From Streptomyces sp. AV19 (GTDB taxonomy: Bacteria; Actinomycetota; Actinomycetes; Streptomycetales; Streptomycetaceae), in the NCBI RefSeq assembly GCF_015999245.1, contig NZ_JAEAMR010000007.1, forward strand, positions 744,327-779,219: DNA of 34,893 bases, in the 5' to 3' direction. The notes beneath the pieces are model-generated. The model searched no databases. It was not told where the DNA came from and worked only from the letters and a program-made list of their open reading frames with translations. Positions 17,746 through 25,095 of the stretch are shown here, in pieces. Positions within the stretch are counted from its first letter, which is position 1. Every line of letters starts with the position of its first letter. The translations under genes were made by a program, and so were the position numbers.

Positions 17746-18897
17746 ATGAACGAGACACCGATGCGCGCCCGTGCCGTGGTCGATCTGGCCGCGCTGCGGG
17801 CCAACGTGCGCGCGCTGCGGGCCCGTGCCCCCAAGGCGCAGCTGATGGCAGTGGTCAAGGCGGACGCGTACGGGCACGGGGCGGTGCCCTGCGCGCGGGC
17901 GGCGCGGCAGGCCGGTGCCACGTGGGTCGGCACGGCCACGCCGGAGGAGGCGCTGGCGCTGCGGGCGGCCGGTGACACGGGCCGGCTGATGTGCTGGCTG
18001 TGGACGCCGGGCGGGCCGTTCCGGGAGGCCGTCGCGGCGGACGTCGACATCGCGGTGAGCGGGCTGTGGGCCCTGGAGGAGGTGCTGGCGGCGGTCCGCG
18101 CCGCCGGCCGCCCCGCCCGCGTCCAGCTCAAGATCGACACCGGTCTGGGGCGCAACGGCTGCGCGCCCGCCGACTGGGAGAAGCTGGTGGCCGCCGCCCG
18201 CGAGGCGGAGGAGGCGGGCAGCCTGCGCGTCACCGGCATCTGGTCGCACTTCGCCTGCGCCGACGAGCCCGGCCACCCCTCGATCCCCGCGCAGCTGGCC
18301 GTCTTCCGGGACGCCGTGGCGTACGCCGAGGCCCAGGGCCTCACCCCGGAGGTGCGGCACCACGCCAACTCGCCGGCCACCCTGACCCTGCCGGAGTCCC
18401 ACTTCGACCTGGTGCGCACCGGCGTCGCGATGTACGGGATATCGCCGAGCCCGGAGATCGGCACCTCCGCCGAGCTGGGGCTGCGGCCGGTGATGACGTT
18501 GACCGCGTCCCTCGCGTCGGTGAAGCGGGTGCCGGCCGGCCACGGCGTCTCGTACGGGCACCTGTACACGACGCCGGCCGAGACGACGCTCGCGCTGGTC
18601 CCGCTGGGCTACGCGGACGGCATCCCGCGCGCGGCCTCCGGCACCGGCCCGGTGCTGGTCGCGGGCAAGCGGCGGACGGTGGCGGGCCGGGTCGCGATGG
18701 ACCAGTTCGTGGTCGACCTGGGCGACGACACGGCCGCCGTCGGCGACGAGGCGGTCCTCTTCGGCCCCGGCGACCGGGGCGAGCCGACCGCCGAGGACTG
18801 GGCGGAGGCGACCGGGACCATCGCCTACGAGGTGATCACGCGCATCACCGGGCGGGTGCCCCGCGTGTACGTGGACGAAGGGGACGCCGGCGCATGA
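17746..18897 (+). CDS. alr: Alanine racemase
   Basis: This pyridoxal-phosphate enzyme converts L-alanine to D-alanine for peptidoglycan. The product is 383 residues. Lys38 in AVVKADAYGHG binds the cofactor, and the second catalytic base is Tyr270 in VSYGHLY. LKIDTGLGRNG, HHANSPAT, VRTGVAMYGI and LGYADGIPR are further family motifs. The ATG at 17746 lacks a Shine-Dalgarno; GACACT lies seven bases upstream. The stop overlaps the start of the following hydrolase gene (ATGA), so the two genes form an operon. Confidence 0.96.
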   Translation: MNETPMRARAVVDLAALRANVRALRARAPKAQLMAVVKADAYGHGAVPCARAARQAGATWVGTATPEEALALRAAGDTGRLMCWLWTPGGPFREAVAADVDIAVSGLWALEEVLAAVRAAGRPARVQLKIDTGLGRNGCAPADWEKLVAAAREAEEAGSLRVTGIWSHFACADEPGHPSIPAQLAVFRDAVAYAEAQGLTPEVRHHANSPATLTLPESHFDLVRTGVAMYGISPSPEIGTSAELGLRPVMTLTASLASVKRVPAGHGVSYGHLYTTPAETTLALVPLGYADGIPRAASGTGPVLVAGKRRTVAGRVAMDQFVVDLGDDTAAVGDEAVLFGPGDRGEPTAEDWAEATGTIAYEVITRITGRVPRVYVDEGDAGA

Positions 18898-19976
18898 CCG
18901 AGTCCGGGCGGCTGCGCGGTGCGGGCCTGGCCGGCGCGGCGGTGGGTCTCCTGGCCGCCGGAGCGGCGGCGGGCGTCGCCGTGGAGCGGCTCACGGTCGG
19001 GCGCGGCATGCGCCACCGGGCCCGGCTCGCGCTGGACGCGACGGGCCCGTACGGGACGCTGCGCGGCACGCCGGGGACGGCGGTCGCGGAGGACGGCACC
19101 GAGCTCTACTACGAGGTGGACGAGGGGGCGCCGGACCTCACCGTCATCCTCAGCCACGGCTACTGCCTCGGCCAGGACTCCTGGCACTTCCAGCGCGCGG
19201 CCCTGCGCGCCGCCGGCGTCCGCGCCGTCTACTGGGACCAGCGCAGCCACGGCCGCTCCGGGCGGGGGCGTACGGCGCCGCCCTCCATCGACCTGCTGGG
19301 GCGCGACCTGGCGGCGGTGATCGACGCCGCCGCGCCCGAGGGGCCGCTGGTGCTGGTGGGGCACTCGATGGGCGGCATGACGCAGATGGCGCTGGCCGGC
19401 CAGTTCCCCGGGCTGATCGCGGAGCGCGTCGTCGGCGCCGCCTTCGTCGGCACGTCCTCGGGGAAGCTCGCGGAGCTGACCTTCGGGCTGCCGGCCGCGG
19501 GGATGAGCGTGGTGCGGCGCGTCCTGCCGGGCGCGTTCCGGCTGATGACCGACCGCACGGAGCTGGTCGAGAAGGGCCGCCGGCTCGGCTCCGACCTGCT
19601 CTCCGGCGTCTACCGGCGCTACTCGTTCGGCTCCCGGGACGTGGACCCGGCGGTCGCCCGCTTCGCGGAGCGGCTGCTGGAGGCGACGCCGGTGGACGTG
19701 GTCGCCGAGTTCTACCCGGCGTTCGTGGCGCACGAGAAGGCGGCGGCGCTGCGGGCCTTCCGCGGGCGCCCGACGCTGGTGCTCGCGGGGGAGAAGGACC
19801 TGGTCACGCCGAGCGGGCACAGCGAGGCGGTGGCAGCGGAGCTGCCGGAGGCCGAGCTGGTCGTCGTCCCCGGCGCGGGACACCTGGTGACGCTGGAGCG
19901 GCCGGACGTCGTCGACGAGCGGCTGGCCGCGCTGCTGGCCGCGGCCCGGGAGACCGCGCGCGCCCCGCGCGCCTAG
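18894..19976 (+). CDS. Alpha/beta hydrolase with N-terminal membrane segment
   Basis: The product is 360 residues. Residues 9-30 form a hydrophobic Gly/Ala helix, probably a membrane anchor or signal. The hydrolase domain has the oxyanion HGY (88-90), DQRSHGRSG, the nucleophile elbow GHSMGG with Ser158, a late Asp in EKDLVTPS and the catalytic His in GAGHLVTLERPD. The substrate is unknown. It overlaps alr by four bases and is 24 bases upstream of tsaE. Its position between alr and tsaE is typical of streptomycetes, as far as I recall. Confidence 0.85.
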   Translation: MTESGRLRGAGLAGAAVGLLAAGAAAGVAVERLTVGRGMRHRARLALDATGPYGTLRGTPGTAVAEDGTELYYEVDEGAPDLTVILSHGYCLGQDSWHFQRAALRAAGVRAVYWDQRSHGRSGRGRTAPPSIDLLGRDLAAVIDAAAPEGPLVLVGHSMGGMTQMALAGQFPGLIAERVVGAAFVGTSSGKLAELTFGLPAAGMSVVRRVLPGAFRLMTDRTELVEKGRRLGSDLLSGVYRRYSFGSRDVDPAVARFAERLLEATPVDVVAEFYPAFVAHEKAAALRAFRGRPTLVLAGEKDLVTPSGHSEAVAAELPEAELVVVPGAGHLVTLERPDVVDERLAALLAAARETARAPRA

Positions 19977-19986
19977 GGCCGGCCCG

Positions 19987-19992
19987 TACCAT
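19987..19992 (+). promoter_or_regulatory. Putative -10 box for leaderless tsaE
   Basis: TACCAT lies eight bases before the tsaE ATG, in the 24-base gap after the hydrolase gene. No ribosome site is present. The pattern suggests a separate leaderless transcript, though tsaE may also be read through from alr. Confidence 0.35.
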
Positions 19993-20000
19993 CGGGCGGT

Positions 20001-20516
20001 ATGAACGCGTCCACCGCCACGACCGCCACGCTCACCGTCAAGACCGCCGAGGACATGCGCGAGCTGGGCCGCAGACTCGCCGGCCTGCTGCGCGCCGGCG
20101 ACCTGGTGCTGCTCTCCGGCGAGCTCGGCGCGGGCAAGACGACGCTGACGCGCGGCCTCGGCGAGGGGCTCGGGGTGCGCGGTGCCGTCACCTCCCCGAC
20201 CTTCGTGATCGCGCGGGTGCACCCGTCGCTGTCCGGCGGCCCGGCCCTGGTCCACGTCGACGCCTACCGGCTGTCCGGCGGGCTGGACGAGATGGAGGAC
20301 CTGGACCTGGACGTCTCGCTGCCCGAGTCGGTGACCGTCGTCGAGTGGGGCGACGGCAAGGTCGAGGACCTGTCCGAGGACCGGCTGCGGGTCGTCATCG
20401 GCCGCGCCGTGGGCGCGGAAGCGGACGGTGTGCCCACGGACGAGGACGTGCGCACGGTGACCGTGAGCGGCGTGGGACAGCGGTGGTCCGGCGTGGATCT
20501 CGGGGTGCTCGGCTGA
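20001..20516 (+). CDS. tsaE: tRNA threonylcarbamoyladenosine biosynthesis ATPase TsaE
   Basis: TsaE is a small P-loop ATPase that recycles the TsaB-TsaD complex during t6A formation at position 37 of ANN-decoding tRNAs. The product is 171 residues with Walker A GELGAGKT (40-47), the TSPTFVI segment, HVDAYRL and VTVVEWGDG, all hallmarks of the family (YjeE). The C-terminal 40 residues are variable. tsaB and tsaD lie 1.7 kb downstream, separated by a small gene, a repeat element and one opposite-strand gene. Confidence 0.95.
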   Translation: MNASTATTATLTVKTAEDMRELGRRLAGLLRAGDLVLLSGELGAGKTTLTRGLGEGLGVRGAVTSPTFVIARVHPSLSGGPALVHVDAYRLSGGLDEMEDLDLDVSLPESVTVVEWGDGKVEDLSEDRLRVVIGRAVGAEADGVPTDEDVRTVTVSGVGQRWSGVDLGVLG

Positions 20517-20618
20517 CGTCGGTGACGTCAACCGGAATCGCCGACAAGTAACCGACAAGGCGTCGGGAAGATGTTGCGCCTGCGGCGCCGGGCGTGGTGA
20601 CATGGAGGGGAGAGACCT

Positions 20619-20636
20619 GGTTAGGTCTACCTAACC
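20619..20636. promoter_or_regulatory. Inverted repeat upstream of the small gene
   Basis: GGTTAGGT and ACCTAACC form 8-bp arms around CT, about 27 bases before the next start codon. It may be an operator. It recalls the TTAGGTTAG half-sites of iron-regulator (DmdR/IdeR) boxes, but the spacing is shorter than the 19-bp consensus, so that assignment is doubtful. Confidence 0.45.
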
Positions 20637-20662
20637 ATGACCGGCTGCCCGAGGAGGCATTC

Positions 20663-20911
20663 ATGTCGGCCCAACAGCGTCCTGCCGCCGCCGTGGATCA
20701 CCGCCGCCCCGTGCCCTCCGGGTCTTCCGTGCCCTCCGGGTCCTCCGGTCCCGAGGACCGTCCTTCGATGCGTGACCTGCTCGCGTCCTGCGCGGCGGCC
20801 GACGCGATCTCGACTCCGCCGCGGGCACCGGAGCGGCAGCCGGCGGAGCCGGCGGATTCGGTGGATTCGGTGGATCCGATGAGGCCGGCCGAGGAGCGGG
20901 ACGCGGCCTGA
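20663..20911 (+). CDS. Small disordered hypothetical protein
   Basis: The product is 82 residues, rich in Ala, Pro, Ser and Asp, and probably unfolded. The only distinctive segment is SMRDLLASCAAADAIST, around residues 35-51. Near-repeats of five to six residues (VPSGSS, VPSGSSG; DSVDSVD) are visible. The ATG at 20663 has a strong GAGGAGG site six bases upstream (20651-20657), which makes real translation likely. An inverted repeat at 20619-20636 lies between it and tsaE. Function is unknown. Confidence 0.6.
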   Translation: MSAQQRPAAAVDHRRPVPSGSSVPSGSSGPEDRPSMRDLLASCAAADAISTPPRAPERQPAEPADSVDSVDPMRPAEERDAA

Positions 20912-21451
20912 GATCGCTCGTCCGTGGGACGGGGGTGGGGGTGCGTGGGTTTACTTCGCCCCCGGCCCGCCCTTTCACCGTTTCTTCCGGGGCTCCGCCC
21001 CTCGGCCCGGCACCGTGCTTCGCGCGGTGAGCGGGGGCTCCGCCCCGGGGCCCGTATCGCGGCTCCGCCGCCGTTGACCGGGGGCTTCGCCCCCTGGGCC
21101 CCTGAAGCGCCCTTCGGGCGCTGTCCTCAAGCGCCGGACGGGCTGGATTCGCGCCCGCGCTGGATATCCAGCGCAGGTCGGCACTCCAGCCCGGGCGCGC
21201 TGATTCAGCCCGGGCGCGCCGACCCAGCCTGTCCGGCGCTTGAGGACGAGCGGCGGAGCCGCGATACGGGGTCCGGGGCGGAGCCCGTCCGGCGCTTGAG
21301 GACAACCGCGCGCAGCGCGGTTGCGGGGGTCCAGGGGGCGGAGCCCCCGGTGGGGGCGCAGGGGGCAAAGCCACCGCGCGAAGCACGGTGCCGGGCCGAG
21401 GGGCGGAGCCCCGGGAGAAACGGTGAAAGGGCGGGCCGGGGGCAGGAACCC
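20912..21451. repeat. Nested inverted-repeat element
   Basis: This 540-base gap between convergent genes has no credible gene. Its outer arms, 20958-21028 and 21373-21443, are 71-base inverted copies differing at one base. Inside are further pairs: 21123-21145 with 21225-21247 (22 of 23) and again with 21282-21303, both built on CAAGCGCCGGACGGGCT; and CCGTATCGCGGCTCCGCC near 21050 with its complement near 21252. CAGCCCGGGCGCGC is repeated directly at 21187 and 21206. Parts recur at 5571-5654. No transposase was found, so it resembles a MITE-like or terminator-derived intergenic mosaic. Confidence 0.85.
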
Positions 21452-22033
21452 CTACGGGACCACGACCACCCTCGTGCCCTTGGGCGCGAAGTCCCACATC
21501 GCCCGCCCGTCGGCCGACTTCTCGCGGATTCCGCCCGTCTTCTTCGCCGGCTTCGGGTCCGGCGACGAGCCGTCCACGGCCGCGCTGAAGCCGAAGACGA
21601 CACCCGCCGCGTCCCGGTGGAAGCGCACGATGTGCTCGATCGGGACCCCGTCCGAGCCGGTGCCGTTCGGGTCGCGCGAGGTCACCGCGTACACCCCCGG
21701 CTTCGGATCCACCGTGCTCGGCGCCACCTCGAAGGTCTTCGCGCCCTTCGGGCCGGCGGCGCCCACCAGCCACACCCGCTTCTGGCCCACGGAATAGACG
21801 ACCCGCTTGCCCTCGCCCGAGTTCGCGGGGACGGCGGGCGGCGCGTCCTTCGCGGGGCCGCCCTTCGCCTCGCCGCCCTTGCCGCTCGCGGCCCCGGACG
21901 GCGTGGCGGACGCGTGAGTACCGCGGGCCGGACGGTCGGGCGCGGCCGACGCCTCGTACGCGAGGTAACCGACCGCGGCCAGTGCCGCCGCCGTGAGCCC
22001 GGCCACGAAGACCCCCGAGCTGCTGCGTGCCAC
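21452..22033 (-). CDS. Membrane-anchored L,D-transpeptidase-like (YkuD-fold) protein, catalytic Cys absent
   Basis: The product is 193 residues. Residues 8-25 form one membrane helix, followed by an Ala/Gly/Pro linker to about 75. The rest follows the YkuD pattern: RVVYSVGQKRVWLV, a Pro-Gly turn before YAV (111-116), His134 in IEHIVRF, and near the end TGGIREKSADGRAMWDFAPK before GTRVVVV. True L,D-transpeptidases carry S/H-G-C-V/I-R there; in this protein the segment is K-T-G-G-I-R, so the nucleophile Cys is Gly168. If the fold is right the protein cannot be an active transpeptidase and may bind peptidoglycan instead. The GTG at 22033 follows GGAGGAGAGAGG. It is divergent from tsaB. Confidence 0.65.
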   Translation of the reverse strand: MARSSSGVFVAGLTAAALAAVGYLAYEASAAPDRPARGTHASATPSGAASGKGGEAKGGPAKDAPPAVPANSGEGKRVVYSVGQKRVWLVGAAGPKGAKTFEVAPSTVDPKPGVYAVTSRDPNGTGSDGVPIEHIVRFHRDAAGVVFGFSAAVDGSSPDPKPAKKTGGIREKSADGRAMWDFAPKGTRVVVVP

Positions 22034-22159
22034 GCTGCGTACCCTCTCTCCTCCGTACGGCTGTGCGGCTGACCGTAGCACCCGGGCGTGCTCCCGCCGC
22101 GCCCCCGGCGGCCCCCGTGCGGGACCCTACGCGCGCACCGGCCGCCCCACGGCGCGCCG

Positions 22160-22165
22160 TAGGCT
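22160..22165 (+). promoter_or_regulatory. Putative -10 box for leaderless tsaB
   Basis: TAGGCT sits seven bases before the tsaB GTG, and no Shine-Dalgarno is visible. The mRNA of tsaB-rimI-tsaD probably begins at the start codon itself. Confidence 0.45.
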
Positions 22166-22172
22166 TGTCATT

Positions 22173-22841
22173 GTGCTGCTGCTCGCTCTTGATACCGCCA
22201 CTCCCGCCGTCACCGTAGCCCTCCACGACGGCGACTCCGTCGTGGCCGAGTCGAACCAGGTTGACGCCCGCCGGCACGGGGAGCTGCTGCTGCCCGCCGT
22301 GGACCGGGTGCTCGGCGAGGCGGGCCGCGGGCTCGACGAGGTCACCGGCGTCGTCGTCGGCGTAGGCCCCGGCCCGTACACCGGCCTGCGTGTCGGCATC
22401 GTGACCGCCGCGACCTTCGCGGCCACGCTGGACGTCCCCGTCCACGGCCTGTGCTCGCTGGACGGCATCGCGTACGCCGCCGGGCGGGCCGGGCTGACCG
22501 GCGAGTTCGTGGTGGCCACGGACGCCCGCCGCAAGGAGGTCTACTGGGCCCGCTACGCGGACGCCCGCACCCGCGTCACCGAGCCCGCCGTGGACCGGCC
22601 CGGCGACCTGACCGAGCCGCTGGCCGGGCTGACGGCCGTCGGCGCCGGCGCCGTCCTGTACGCCGACGCGTTCAGCGACGTCCGCGCCGACCTGCCCCAG
22701 CACCAGTCCGCCGCGGCGCTGGCCGCCCTGGCGGCGGAGAAGCTGCGCACCGACGGCGAGTTCCTGCCGCCGCAGCCGCTGTACCTGCGCCGCCCGGACG
22801 CCCAGGTCCCCGCCAACTACAAGGTGGTCACACCGAAGTGA
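22173..22841 (+). CDS. tsaB: tRNA threonylcarbamoyladenosine biosynthesis protein TsaB
   Basis: TsaB is the non-catalytic partner of TsaD in t6A synthesis. The product is 222 residues with an ASKHA-type actin-like fold. It begins LLLALDTATPAVTVAL and has RRHGELLLPAVDRVLGEAG, VVVGVGPGPYTGLRVGI and TDARRKEVYWARY. The GTG at 22173 gives the standard N-terminus. The stop overlaps the rimI start (GTGA), showing translational coupling. Confidence 0.95.
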   Translation: MLLLALDTATPAVTVALHDGDSVVAESNQVDARRHGELLLPAVDRVLGEAGRGLDEVTGVVVGVGPGPYTGLRVGIVTAATFAATLDVPVHGLCSLDGIAYAAGRAGLTGEFVVATDARRKEVYWARYADARTRVTEPAVDRPGDLTEPLAGLTAVGAGAVLYADAFSDVRADLPQHQSAAALAALAAEKLRTDGEFLPPQPLYLRRPDAQVPANYKVVTPK

Positions 22842-23365
22842 GCGCCCAGGGGGCAGGAGACGGGAACGCGCGCGTCCGGGAGATGCGCTGGTGGGACATC
22901 CCGGCCGTGCTGGAGCTGGAGCGTGCCCTCTTCCCGCAGGACGCCTGGTCCAAGGGCCTGTTCTGGTCCGAGCTGGCGCACGCCCGGGGCGCGGGCGCCA
23001 CCCGCCGCTACGTCGTCGCCGAGGACGGCGACGGCCGCGTCGTCGGCTACGCGGGCCTCGCCGCGGTCGACGGCACCGGCGACGTGCAGACCATCGCCGT
23101 CGCCTTCGAACACTGGAGCACCGGCCTCGGCTCGCGGCTCCTGGGCGAACTCCTCGCCGCCGCCACCGCCTTCGAGTGCCGCGAGGTGCTCCTGGAGGTG
23201 CGCGTCGACAACACCCGCGCACAGCGCCTCTACGAACGCTTCGGCTTCGAGCCCGTCGGCATCCGGCGCGGCTACTACCAGCCCGGCAACGTGGACGCGC
23301 TCGTCATGCGCCTCACCGATCCCGTAACCGCTGTGCAAGGAATGACCCATGGCTCGCAAGGCTGA
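22838..23365 (+). CDS. rimI: Ribosomal protein S18-alanine N-acetyltransferase-type GNAT enzyme
   Basis: The product is 175 residues, a GNAT acetyltransferase. It has the N-terminal segment [22 protein letters not shown], the acetyl-CoA-binding strand [21 protein letters not shown] and the late segment [19 protein letters not shown] with RRGYYQPGN. RimI acetylates the N-terminus of S18 in E. coli and is commonly found between tsaB and tsaD. The GTG at 22838 overlaps tsaB by four bases; the ATG at 22883 is less likely because the coupled start is the usual arrangement. The end overlaps tsaD by 17 bases. Confidence 0.92.
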   Translation: MSAQGAGDGNARVREMRWWDIPAVLELERALFPQDAWSKGLFWSELAHARGAGATRRYVVAEDGDGRVVGYAGLAAVDGTGDVQTIAVAFEHWSTGLGSRLLGELLAAATAFECREVLLEVRVDNTRAQRLYERFGFEPVGIRRGYYQPGNVDALVMRLTDPVTAVQGMTHGSQG

Positions 23366-24476
23366 CGAACCCCTCGTCCTCGGCATCGAGACCTCGTGCG
23401 ACGAGACGGGCGTCGGCATCGTCCGGGGCCACACCCTGCTCGCCGACGCGGTCGCGTCCAGCGTGGACGAGCACGCGCGCTTCGGCGGCGTCGTGCCGGA
23501 GGTCGCCTCCCGGGCGCACCTGGAGGCGATGGTCCCCACCATCCAGCGCGCGCTGAAGGAGGCGGGCGTCACCGCCCGGGACCTCGACGGCATCGCGGTC
23601 ACCGCGGGCCCTGGCCTCGCGGGCGCGCTGCTGGTGGGCGTCTCGGCGGCCAAGGCGTTCGCGTACGCCCTGGGCAAGCCGCTCTACGGCGTGAACCACC
23701 TCGCCTCGCACATCTGCGTCGACCAGCTCGAACACGGCGCGCTGCCCGAGCCGACGATGGCCCTGCTGGTCTCCGGCGGCCACTCCTCGCTGCTGCTCGC
23801 GCCCGACATCACCGCCGACGTCCGGCCGCTGGGCTCGACCATCGACGACGCGGCGGGCGAGGCGTTCGACAAGGTCGCCCGCGTGCTCAACCTCGGCTTC
23901 CCGGGCGGCCCGGTCATCGACCGGTACGCGCGCGAGGGCGACCCGGACGCCATACGGTTCCCGCGCGGCCTGACCGGCCCCCGGGACCCGGTCTACGACT
24001 TCTCCTTCTCCGGCCTGAAGACCGCCGTCGCCCGCTGGATCGAGGCGAAGCGGGCGGCGGGCGAGGACGTGCCGGTCGCCGACGTCGCCGCGTCCTTCCA
24101 GGAGGCCGTCGTGGACGTGCTCACCCGCAAGGCCGTGCGCGCCTGCAAGGACCACGGCGTGGACCACCTGATGATCGGCGGCGGCGTCGCCGCCAACACC
24201 CGCCTGCGGGCGATGGCCGAGCGCCGCTGCGAGGACGCGGGCATCACCCTGCGGGTGCCGCGCCCCAAGCTGTGCACGGACAACGGGGCGATGGTGGCGG
24301 CCCTGGGCGCGGAGATGGTGGCCCGCGGGCGGGGCGCGTCGGCGTGGGACCTGTCGGCGGACTCCTCGCTGCCGGTGACCGACCCGCACGTGCCGGGTCA
24401 TGGGCATGCGCACACCCACGACCACGACCACGTCCACGAGTTGAGCCGGAAGAACCTCTACGACGACGCGAACTGA
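23349..24476 (+). CDS. tsaD: tRNA N6-adenosine threonylcarbamoyltransferase TsaD with His-rich tail
   Basis: TsaD transfers the threonylcarbamoyl group from TC-AMP to A37 of tRNA. The product is 375 residues. It starts [15 protein letters not shown]; the metal-binding HxxxH is NHLASH (His117, His121). [32 protein letters not shown] and [11 protein letters not shown] are family signatures. Residues after about 345 form an extra tail with eight His ([18 protein letters not shown]), not part of the usual catalytic fold and probably able to bind metal. It follows rimI with a 17-base overlap. Its 3' end overlaps the convergent gene by 19 bases. Confidence 0.96.
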   Translation: MARKADEPLVLGIETSCDETGVGIVRGHTLLADAVASSVDEHARFGGVVPEVASRAHLEAMVPTIQRALKEAGVTARDLDGIAVTAGPGLAGALLVGVSAAKAFAYALGKPLYGVNHLASHICVDQLEHGALPEPTMALLVSGGHSSLLLAPDITADVRPLGSTIDDAAGEAFDKVARVLNLGFPGGPVIDRYAREGDPDAIRFPRGLTGPRDPVYDFSFSGLKTAVARWIEAKRAAGEDVPVADVAASFQEAVVDVLTRKAVRACKDHGVDHLMIGGGVAANTRLRAMAERRCEDAGITLRVPRPKLCTDNGAMVAALGAEMVARGRGASAWDLSADSSLPVTDPHVPGHGHAHTHDHDHVHELSRKNLYDDAN

Positions 24477-25075
24477 ATCGTCCGGCAGACGCCCGCCAGG
24501 ATCTCCACGTAGTGCTCCCAGTCCGCGGTGTTCTCCGTGGAGACCGAGAAGTCGGCCATCGCCGTCCGCCCCGGGATCGGGACGAAGACGTGCAGCTGGC
24601 GGACGACGGTGTCCCCGCCGCCGGCGCCGAGCAGGTTGACCGTGCCGCCGACCTTGGTCTCCTCCGTGCACAGCACGGCGGGGCCGGCCGGCAGCACGAC
24701 GACGCCGACCTCGGCCGTCGGGTAGGTCGCCGCCATGCTCTGGGCGAGCCGTTCGAGGGTGGCGTCGCCGGACAGCTCGCTGGGCCGCACGGTCACCGTG
24801 AGCAGCAGCGAGGCGATGCCCTTGCGGGGCGGCTCGGGGCGGGTCAGCATGACGCCCGCGTAGACGCAGCCCGCGTTGGCCAGCTGGTCGACGAGCGACT
24901 GCTGGGCCAGCAGGGCGTGCAGCAGCTCCTCGTCGGAGGGCTTGGGGTCGAGCGCGCTCAGCTTCGCGAGGAAGCGGTCCGCCCGCTCCTCCGGGGAGAG
25001 CGCGAACTCGCAGTCCTCGAACGCCTCGGGGACGGAGAAGGTGAACGGCAGCTCAATGGTGGTGAGTTCGGCCAT
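24458..25075 (-). CDS. Hypothetical protein, weakly LpqN-like
   Basis: The product is 205 residues without signal peptide or membrane helix. It contains a helical first half ([19 protein letters not shown]) and a beta-rich second half ending in [20 protein letters not shown] and TIQFA. The last stretch recalls the actinobacterial LpqN/LpqT-type fold, but without the lipoprotein signal; this is a weak resemblance. The ATG at 25075 follows the 498-residue gene by 20 bases, so the two form an operon. It may be a cytoplasmic chaperone or immunity-like partner of that protein, which is an inference from pairing only. Confidence 0.7.
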   Translation of the reverse strand: MAELTTIELPFTFSVPEAFEDCEFALSPEERADRFLAKLSALDPKPSDEELLHALLAQQSLVDQLANAGCVYAGVMLTRPEPPRKGIASLLLTVTVRPSELSGDATLERLAQSMAATYPTAEVGVVVLPAGPAVLCTEETKVGGTVNLLGAGGGDTVVRQLHVFVPIPGRTAMADFSVSTENTADWEHYVEILAGVCRTIQFASS

Positions 25076-25095
25076 GGTGCGGTCTCCGATCCGGG

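Noticed and set aside
20619..20636. Iron-regulator (DmdR/IdeR) box
   Set aside because: The half-sites are similar but the spacing is several bases shorter than the 19-bp consensus, so it is kept only as an unassigned inverted repeat.
20661..23222. Long leftward frame across the repeat element and tsaB-rimI
   Set aside because: It is antisense to well-supported genes and includes repeat-derived Arg/Pro sequence; no family resemblance was seen.
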